64,000 nucleotides of DNA from Cheiracanthium punctorium (taxonomy: Eukaryota > Arthropoda > Arachnida > Araneae > Cheiracanthiidae), in NCBI GenBank assembly GCA_038373885.1, contig JAWZYV010018255.1, positions 992,001 to 1,056,000 of the forward strand, written 5' to 3'. Made by a program: the position numbers and the translations under genes. How positions within the stretch are numbered: the first letter of the stretch is position 1; each line of letters begins with the position of its first letter. The notes under the pieces were generated by a model. The model saw only the letters and a list, made by a program, of their open reading frames with translations. It was not told the origin of the DNA and ran no database searches. Positions 55,517 to 64,000 of this stretch are shown here, in pieces.

Positions 55517-58500
55517 TCACCAGTACTTTCCAGCGAGCCCGGCTCCGTGTCCGAGACCGTACACTCCTCCGTAGCGGGCTCCGAGGACTCCTCCGTGTCC
55601 GAGACCATAGAGTCCTCCGTGTCCGTAAGCGAGGGGAGCTGCTCCGACCAGTCCGTGTCCGTATCCGGCGCCGTATCCCCAGGCACCAGCGAGCGGAGCA
55701 GCGGGAGCCACGTGGTTGATGGCGGTTCCGGCAGTGAATCCGGCGTAGTGACCGGCTCCCAACCAAGGACCAGCCACACCGACAGCATGGGCGGCGGCGA
55801 AGACAGCCAAAAGGATAACGACCTGAAAAAGTGAATCGATGCATATAATAAAAATAAAAATAAGTGTGTCTTTCTGTGTGTGCCGATCCTGACACTATGC
55901 GAAATGTTTGCTAACAGCTTAAGAAGACAGTGAAAAGCTATGAAGAATTAAAAAGTATTTTTAAAGCAAGAAGTATAACTAGAAGTTATTATTATGGTGT
56001 GTGAAGTTTGTATTAGATTGGTGCTTAATTATCAGGCGTTTGTAAATTTTAATTTAATTTATTTATTTATTAAATTATTTAATATGATTAAATAAATAAT
56101 CCACGTAAGAGAATATAAGTGAATTAAAAATATTTCAAATTTTTATTCAAATACAGCATGTTGAAGGAACGCCTGATAATTATGCACCAACCTAATATAA
56201 TTTCTGTGGTTTTAGTGTTTTTTTTATATCATATTCCTTAAACAAAATTAATATTTACATTATTACTTAAATTTTTGCTAGAAATTGCCTTTCGTTTTTT
56301 ATTATTATTTCTACTGACTAGGTGGCAACACCGTGTGCATAACATTTGAAAAAAATCTTTGCTGATTACATAATTAGTGTTACGAGATTATTGAGCCAGA
56401 AATTAAGTTTGAAGAACAATGTAAAACGCCTATTGTCGGGATGTGTGTTCGCAAAAATAATCTAGTGCAAGAAGAGGTCCTCAGTCTACATAAGTTTAAG
56501 AACACCCTGTCATAGAATGTTTGGAATGTTCGAGAATTTTAAAGAAAATTCCTCTAATGAAAAATTGGCAAAACATCTGTGAATTTAGTTTAAACATTTC
56601 GAAGAATGTTGGAGAATTGCATTAGAATGTTCTAAAATTCCAAGAATGCTTTAGAATGTCCCAGTATGTTTTGGATTAATAAAAAACGATTTTTCGAAAA
56701 CTGCTTTCATATTCAAGTTAAACATTTAACATTTAAAAGCTTCTAAATTTCTCGAAATGATCTCTCATTAAATTTTCTTCTTTTCTTTTTAAGTAAGCTA
56801 TCCCCTCGTACGAAGAACGTGGCACTTAACTAGTAAATGAATAAAATAAATAAATAATGACTTTGCTGTATATTTTCACTACTGTACTTTTAAACTTTAG
56901 ATCTGCAAAGCAACGTATACACATACCGGTAAAAAGTGAGTATAAGAAATAACGCAAAAATTTATATTACTTACATTTTTTAACACTTTGAGATCGAACT
57001 GGGTTGTATTTGGATAGATTTTTTGTGCTTTTCATATTTAAAAAAAATACTTGGAACATATATTATATTATTTTTATTTATTTATTTATTTTTGAAATTA
57101 TAGACGTCAATCTGTTCATATTCATAATGAAGGAGCTATTTAAATGCGCTGAGAATTAATATTTAATGAGAAATTATTAAATAAAAAATTGTTCTTTTGT
57201 TATAACTCAGAGAGAGAGCAGTTGACCATGAGTGGTGCTCCAGCTTACATTTTAAAATGTTGACAAAAAAAGTACTAAACAAGTTTATTTTTTCCTACAA
57301 TTTAGATTTTTCCCAAATATTGCTAACTAAGTAAGCAATACTTAATCAGAAAGTCTGAAGTTTCTGGTATGGTTATAGGATGCACTTAAAATGCAATTAA
57401 AGAAAGAACTTGTCGTTTCCAACTAAACCTTAATTTTTTGTTTGATCAAAATTATGCTTCATAGGGAAATGTTAACATGAATTTCAATTTACATAACAGA
57501 TTTAAATATAAAGTAAAATAATTTTAAGTAAAAATTAAGTTCTCGCTTTTTCTATAATGCAAAATGCTTCAACCTTTTAAAACTAGCTGAATTTAGTTAA
57601 ATCGAATTGAATTTATTCCAAATGAAAAGTGTATTGTTTTGTAATGAATTCCAGCAAGGATTACAACTTTTTTTCACTAAATGGGTATTAAATTGCATGG
57701 ATATAAAGCTTGGGACATAAAACACTTTTCCAACCACCTTTACAGAGTTTTGAAATTTCTACAGCATTTATTTATTCAAATTAAAAATAGGCGTTAATAT
57801 ATTTTATAAACGCAAATTCCATACTGAACTTTAAACATGTGTAGTGACTTTACATATCAATTAAGTAAAAAAAATTGAAAGAAGTATCTTTGAATGCCAT
57901 GAACAATTTATAAACAATGTCCTCTTATTATTAACATTGAGACAAAGCTTGCATTAAATTCGTTTGATTTGTAGGGTATATGAGGAAAAATATCTCAAGG
58001 TGTAAAGTTCCTTGCCTCAGAAATTCTCAATAAATATTAGGTAGACATTTTGACCTAAAATGTAAGTATTCAGTTGAACGTTACCTAAAATTTTGCCATT
58101 TTTTTTACTCTGAAATACAAAACACTAATTAAATCCAATCACTGAAATCCAATTCATTTATCACGTCAAACTTATATTACTAAGCAAACTTATCAAGGGA
58201 GTTATAGAAACTACTGAAATTTAGCTTTATTTTAGGGTTTATTGTAATAGTTGGAGAACTGAAGCAATATACAGAGGGTAGTATTTGTTGAGTTTTTTCA
58301 GTGGACTATTCTAAATTTGTTACATTAAAAAAAATATTTACATTGAATATCAAATCACTTAAAAAATTCCTTAAAGTCTTTTAAAGATCTCAGAGTCGTG
58401 ATAGTAGTGAAATACTATCAATAACTATACTGTAGTTAATTGAAATTAAAAAAGTTTCAGTAAAAAGCTTGTTTAACGAAAAATCTAAGTATAAACCTCA

Positions 58501-58657
58501 GTCTTAAACTTGGATAGTAAATATTCTTTTTTTAAATTATCATTAAAACACAGCTCGTAGTGCCAGACCAAATTTGCTCATCACTTAAATTTTCTAGATT
58601 AATACCGCTATGCATTCTTAAAACGAAATAGCAATGTTCTCTTACCTTAGCAATCAT
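55517..58657 (-). CDS. glycine-rich cuticular protein without RR domain, gene 4
   Basis: On the minus strand, exon 1 (58657-58646, coding M-I-A-K) joins exon 2 (55822-55517) in phase 0 across a 2823-base GT-AG intron, giving 105 residues. Residues 1-17 are a signal peptide with cleavage after AHA. The mature part is rich in Gly, Ala, Tyr and His, with G-H-G-G-L-Y-G-L-G-H-G-G and G-V-Y-G-L-G-H-G-A-G units and a GKYW end. There is no RR domain, but N-H-V-A-P-A also occurs in genes 1 and 2. The MIAK micro-exon and intron phase are identical to the RR genes, so it belongs to the same family by structure. A secreted structural or matrix protein of the cuticle is the likely role; silk or gland glycine-rich proteins are alternatives. 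Antisense Ser/Arg-rich frames are shadows of its codon periodicity. Confidence 0.85.
56524..56536 (+). promoter_or_regulatory. heat-shock-element-like trimer in intron of gene 4
   Basis: GAATGTTCGAGAA fits the GAAnnTTCnnGAA pattern exactly and lies in a run of GAATGTTC-like repeats (56515-56680). This is pattern matching only; the intronic position makes function uncertain. Confidence 0.3.
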
Positions 58658-58711
58658 TTTCGAATATTGAAGAGAGTTCTTCAGATGATGCCAAATTCTA
58701 AAACCGAAACC

Positions 58712-58719
58712 CTTATATA
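58712..58719 (-). promoter_or_regulatory. TATA box of gene 4
   Basis: On the minus strand TATATAAG lies 54-62 bases before the ATG at 58657, giving an expected start site near 58685 and a 5' UTR of about 30 bases, as in the sister genes. Confidence 0.7.
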
Positions 58720-58729
58720 CTTTTTACAC

Positions 58730-61100
58730 GAGTCCTAAAACCTGTAGGATAAAACAAACAATAAAACCGGCATCCCGCTGAATCTGAGCTGTTTCTAAAA
58801 CAAGGACATTCATATTTTAGTTGCTATGTAATAATAAGTTACGCCTTTCAAGGCATGATCTGTTAAAGGGTGTAGTTTTATGCACGAGAATATAATCACC
58901 CAACAGTCAGCGATTTGTTTCTTGCTTAAGGAGAGGCATATGGCTGGCACGATTGTTAGTTAATGATAAAGTATGGGAAGGTCAGTGGTCAATATTCAAG
59001 GTACAAAAAAAATTTTTGGAAAAAAGAAAGGAAAACGAAAAGATAGTTTTGCTCGGCTTAAGAAGATGAGGTGATTGAAAATAATAAAGCACTTCCTGCA
59101 CAAAGGAGACCGTTCCGGCATGGTACTGAAATTGAGATCATTTTGGATTCGAAGTCGTTCAATGGAGAGCTCGTGACTTTTTAATGTATCGGAAAGGTTT
59201 TCGTGTCTTTTTCGTTAATAGTATTGAAGAAATCTTGAGTAAATACTCTTGAAAGAGTGGTGAGATTTCACGAAACTCACTTTTAGGTAATAATGGATTT
59301 TTCGCAGTTTATCAAGCGTATTTCGAAAAGATACGCAAAAGAAATGTCAATGTGTGTTTTTTATAAAAGGTTTTATGCATCAAAAGCATACAAAGTTGAA
59401 AAAGAATGTTGCAGAATGGTTTTCAAAATTGTGAAAATGTCTTTATGTTTGAATTTATAAGCTTAAATCAAATTAACATTTCATTTAAGTAAAGATTAAT
59501 GTTTCAAAAATGAAACTTCTACATAAATTGTGTTGGATTAATCAAAATAATAATTCAGACATGTGAAAATAAGACATTCATTCAACGATATTTTCTACCT
59601 GTAAAGGACATTGAATTTAACATTAAGTGATCAACGGAAGATTTTTTCAATTAAAAAAAATTTAGTGCTTATTTTATGATACTCTATTTTTTATCCATAA
59701 AACTTTATAGAAATACCGGGAAGCATATTTTCACTAATAAAATGGGTTGCTGTAGGATTTAGATTTCGTAATTTTACAATGCAGCAGAAATCATTTCGAA
59801 ATTCTCGATATGTTTATTTGAAACATGAATGAGGCACTTTAGAATTTCCAGACAATTTCCATTGAGTATGCACTAGATTCAGTAAGAATAAAAATATTTT
59901 GTGATTACATAATGGCATACTTGGACAAAAATGGCAAATTTTATGCATCATGAGGTATGGAAATGGAAATGGTGTATAGGAGGAAATGGTGTTTCACATT
60001 CAGGCCTGGAATGGTCAGGTCGTCTGGTCGGCGATTGCCGAGAGCCCCCGGCTCGACCCCCCCCCCCAAAAAAAATGGATATACTACTTTATAATTAGAG
60101 TAATTTGATAGACAGGGTATGTCACAATTCCCTCCGGGGTTTGGAAGACTCTAAATACATATATATATCACCAATACAGCTACAAAGATCACTTTATTGG
60201 AGAAAGGAATATTACAAGTTTTGTTTCACAAAAGTCCAATATGTCAACCTTTCGTAACAGCGACGGATTAATGCAATTTTGTATCGGGTGGGGGTCGGAG
60301 AGGACACTTCGAGGTGTTAAAAAGACTAAAAGGCAGTTGTTTAATGTTTTGAAAAAAAATAATTGTTCTAAATCAAATTTTTTAATGTTAAACCTAACAG
60401 ACGTAATGGACTTTCAGAAGTATGAATTATGTGGAGTTGTACTTCCGTTAGGTCTAAGATGAACGACTTGACCATTCAAATTACTTTCTTTACAAGTTTT
60501 ATTTTTTAACGTTTTTTAAATGTTTTCAAATTTCATTCATAAAATAAAATGCGGTATACCTTCTCGCTATCTGTTTTCCACTCTCGCGTTTCTTAAAAGT
60601 TCACAGAAATTTGCAAATGTTTGCAAATAAGATTGTTTGTAAGAGTTCATTATCACAACTTTGCTATCATAGAGAAATACTCATAAAGTGGTTTTCGTCA
60701 CGAAAGCTAGCAATTTGGTTGCTACAGACATTTCTCATACATAGCAAAACTTAGCATGGGATGCAGATAAATTAAGAAAAATCTACGTGAAACAATAAAT
60801 GTTTCTGTCAAACTTTATCTCCTATTTTCTCTTTCATCTATAAACTAAGTAAAAGTCATCAATCCTTAATGAGAATGCCATAGTTATTTAAAAACACACG
60901 GAAAAACGTTTATTAAAATCATACAACTTCCCATACAAACTTAAAAAGTAAAATAAATTTCTATGCGTATGTCTTTAGACAGTTGGTTTCTTCTCTTCAG
61001 TAATAAAATATTCACCACCTGCGTACTGCATGCAATGGACGGGAGAGATTACCCTGCTGAAAAAAGAATGCGTTTGCTTTGTCCAAAAACTTTCTAATGT
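58730..61100. other. AT-rich intergenic DNA
   Basis: Apart from a short GC-rich patch with a C run at 60001-60068 and an AT microsatellite near 60160, nothing is recognised. A 73-codon plus-strand frame at 60241-60462 shows no family features. Confidence 0.45.
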
Positions 61101-61104
61101 TACA

Positions 61105-61805
61105 CAGGGTGTCCCAAAAAGGTGGTAACCGGCTTTAATTCTTTATCTATCAGGCATAAGTGGGCAGTTTAAATTGAAAAAAAAATATTCAAAAAAAGTT
61201 CGGTAATAAGACTCCGTTAGGAAAAAATTCCACTCATTCATTTACAAAAAGTGACACTTTTTTAATTTGTATACAATACCCGTACAAAAACATTCCCAAT
61301 TAGTAAAATGTGCCCCCATACAGTAATGAGGTGATGGACCAGTTTTGAGCCTTTTATCATACAGCATCGCAGATATATCTTTAAAGAAAGAGGATCGGGG
61401 AAAAAACATGATTTTGAATGTAAACGTTTATTGCAAGAGTGGAAAAAAAAGATTTTCTTTCACAATTTCTGTACGTCCCCTGAAATGCGATCATTCGACA
61501 AGATTTTTTCCCTTCGAGAGCCATGGAAAACTGGTCTAAGTCAGCGTTATATTTATCTTTGCATCTCTGACATTTTTAAGGTATAATTTTCAAACTTTGT
61601 ACGCCAACTCATGAGTGTATAGAGCACGTTTTACTTATTAGGTATTGTTTTCTTGGAGGTCGTATACAAATTAAAAAGTGTAACTTTTTGAAAATTAACG
61701 AGAAGGTTTTTTCTTAACGCAGTCTTATTTCCGGTATAATTTTGAACATTTTTTTTTTTTTTTTTACACTGCCCACTTATCTCTAATAGATAAAGAAACA
61801 CTTTG
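61105..61805. mobile_element. 0.7-kb foldback element with about 180-bp inverted repeats
   Basis: CAGGGTGTCCC begins the left end and CACTTTG then TA closes the right end. Arms share TTCTTTATCTAT, ATAAGTGGGCAGT, AATAAGACT and CACTTTTT, and both reach TTTGTATAC near 61268 and 61670. It is non-coding. Confidence 0.7.
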
Positions 61806-62608
61806 TATACACCAAATCAACCTTGAGGAAAGCAATAACGAAATTGTCGCAAATTCTCTTCCAATCAGAAAAGAAAACTTTGCTTGTACAGTATATTTTA
61901 CTCTTAGCTATTTTATTTAACAACATAATTACCTCAATAGCACAAAATAATCATAAATAGTGGCTTTTTATCGTACTCTTTAAATGCATCATTCTCATCA
62001 ATTCAGGTTAATCTAAAATATAAATCTGAAGCAAAATGGAAAAAAAAAACACAGGCACTCCAATAAAATAAGTTATTATTTTTCTGAACTGAAAACTAAC
62101 AAAAAAAAAATGACTGTAATAACTGCAGCATACAGTAAGCCGCTGAATTAACTAACTTTCAATAAATGATTTTTTTTCGTAATGCTTATAAGCATACAAT
62201 AAACACTCTATGTAATTTACCTTACTAAAGAATTTAATGAATCATATCATATTCAAAAGAATTCATATGTCTCAGATAAGCATCACATAAATTAACTTAT
62301 AACTACCTGCTTTGTAATATCCTCAATTTCATACTAGTGAATAAAAAAAAGCTTTGAATCGCTCAAGTACAAAGCGATTTTCGTTAGACAATGCACTCTA
62401 TAGATCAAATAGGATGTTAATAATTTTTTGCTAAAGTAGATAACAAATAGCTTTTTTATGAATGGAAAAAAAAACTGTCTGGAAAAAAATGCTAAAACAG
62501 TTTAACCTTTATTTTTGACAAGGGAGTGGCTTCAAAGGATGGTTGTGAATGCTTGCTACTGGTCTAGTTCGTCTATTCATCAAGAAGAGCTTATGCAGAA
62601 GAATTATG

Positions 62609-63330
62609 CAGGGTTTTCCAAAAAGCTGTTTATATGCTTTATTTCTTTACCCATTAGAGATAAAAGGGCCACGCAAATAAATGTAAACTGAATAAAAATG
62701 TTCAGAAAAGGTAAGAAAAATAGTACGTTAAGAAATTTATAAAAATTTACACTTTTTAAAATTGTATACGACCCCCTTAAAATTCTCTATTAGTAGAAGT
62801 GCCTCATTAATGAATGAGGTGAAGTACAGAATTTCCGAATTATATCCTAAAAGCTGTCAGAGATATGAAGATAAATATATATGCCGATTTAAAACACTTT
62901 TCAATTCCTGCAGAAGGAAAAAAAAGTCAAGTAAGATGATCACGTTTCTAGGTCGCAGATAAATAATGAAAGAAAGTGATTTTTGGCACTCTAACAATAA
63001 AGGTTCACATGTAGATTCGGGATAACTTCTGTCTATCGTTGTTTCAAGATAGCGCTTAGACGTTTTATGATGAAAGATTGAAATTTTGTGAATCCCTACA
63101 TCAGTGGATGACGCATATATTACAAATGGGAATTACTTTAAGTGGTCGTGTACAGATATAAAAAGTTTCCTTTTTAAAAACTAATGAGAGAAATCTGTTG
63201 GAAACATACCATTGTCTCTAAAACGCATCACGTAGTGTTTCTCATAGACCGCATTGCATTGGAGTTCTTTGTTGCAAATAAGTGTAGTCTTTCACTATTT
63301 TTATAGACTCTTTTAGTTAAATCTAAACAG
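62609..63330. mobile_element. diverged relative of the 61105-61805 element
   Basis: It starts CAGGGTTTTCC and runs through TTATTTCTTTACCCATTAGAGATAA-like sequence to TTGTATACGACC, like the other element. An inverted counterpart of the arm lies at about 63110-63215. The right end could not be placed exactly. Confidence 0.5.
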
Positions 63331-63984
63331 TGTATATCAAATTTGTGTTGTTCGAAATTAATTAATGTCTCTGAAATACAATTTAAACCATGATGTCACA
63401 TTGACCTTTATAAATCGGGGATACTTTGTGCAATCCTGAAAAAGAACTATGTATATTATATGCACCCTTTTCTAATAGTGTACAGTGTATAGTGCATAGG
63501 GAAAATATGCAGCATAAATTTCGTAGCAATAAATGCATATTTACGTCATTACGGCACTGCAGACAAACGGACCCACAATTTGGAATCAAACTTTTCTGAT
63601 TTGTTCGAAAAAAATCGTATTTTATACGCGTTATTGACTGCTTTGGAATTCCATGTAGAGAAGGATGTTTTATTAATTTATAATTATAATTATTTTCCTT
63701 GGAGTTTCAAAAGAATTCTTATTGGTGGCTTTCTATCGGAGAAAATTAAATGACATTCTTCAGCGATGAATTAAATATTCCCTATACCGCATTACATGAA
63801 CAGTAAAAAAAATCCAAATACCAGCAATTTACTTCAGTTTTACTTCAAACTCAACCCAAAAAGGAAAAAAAAAACAAAACATTGATTTAATTCAAAAAGT
63901 TATTTCTAATTTTGTGTGCAGTAAACTTACTCTTTGGGGTGGGGGTAATCTATATTTTTCTGACCTGGTTTTTAAGAATCCCAA

Positions 63985-64000
63985 GGAAACTATGTTTTCA
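63985..64000 (+). other. possible start of another RR exon at the window edge
   Basis: GGAAACTATGTTTTC differs at one or two bases from the GGAAACTATGCTTTCGG that opens the RR exon in genes 1-3, and reads G-N-Y-V-F in frame. A candidate acceptor AG is at 63975-63976. Only 16 bases are available before the window ends, so chance cannot be excluded. Confidence 0.25.

Noticed and set aside
55482..55895. Arg-rich and Ser-rich frames overlapping gene 4 on both strands
   Set aside because: They are shadows of the Gly-rich coding repeat; only the spliced minus-strand frame has a signal peptide, splice sites, TATA box and poly(A) signal.
60001..60068. Possible tRNA-like or SINE head near a C run
   Set aside because: No B box could be placed and there is no second copy in the window.

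Overview
This window looks like AT-rich, transposon-laden nuclear DNA of an arthropod, most likely a spider. It has spliced genes with GT-AG introns, TATA boxes and AATAAA signals. The encoded proteins resemble the glycine/alanine-rich RR (chitin_bind_4) cuticular proteins known from spiders such as Araneus. The species cannot be named from the sequence alone. I see no bacterial operon, CRISPR array, rRNA gene or convincing functional tRNA gene.

The genes form a small cuticular-protein cluster. Three plus-strand genes (CDS spans 1131-3755, 21012-24707 and 39174-41625) share one design: a 12-nt first coding exon (M-I-A-K), a second exon that completes the signal peptide and gives a short linker, and a last exon carrying the RR chitin-binding domain, an Ala/Pro segment and a Gly-Tyr-rich tail ending GYGKALIH. 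A fourth gene on the minus strand (58657 down to 55517) has the same MIAK micro-exon and signal peptide but no RR domain, and encodes a short Gly/Ala/Tyr-rich protein. All four have a TATA box about 30 bases before a plausible start site and a polyadenylation signal. The first two genes are clear tandem duplicates that include about 400 bases of promoter. The second also carries a truncated extra copy of the RR exon followed by an LTR-like insertion, both inside its second intron.

Most of the rest is mobile DNA and its debris. At 5.8-20.5 kb there are LTR-like sequence, hAT-like and TTAA-type MITEs, tRNA-derived SINEs, a pogo/Tc5-like transposase remnant, a CTGTAAAA satellite and inverted tandem arrays. 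At 25.6-30.6 kb there is a MITE with perfect 34-bp inverted repeats, a 2.2-kb inverted-repeat element and Helitron-like debris. At 31-34.8 kb a decayed Tc1-like transposon is split by a 2.3-kb element with long terminal inverted repeats. At 34.9-38.4 kb are further inverted-repeat elements. At 43-55 kb are a Tc1/mariner element with about 200-bp inverted repeats, a Helitron with recognisable ends and a helicase remnant, nested TA-flanked elements, more TTAA MITEs and Helitron-like debris. At 61-63.4 kb are two related long-inverted-repeat elements.

The cuticle genes would act together in epidermal cells: secreted RR proteins bind chitin and the Gly-rich proteins supply matrix, giving stiff exoskeleton. 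No wholly new system is evident. The most informative signals are the exon-3 duplication in the second gene, the RR-less family member sharing the micro-exon, the conserved paralogous promoters and the layered transposon insertions.
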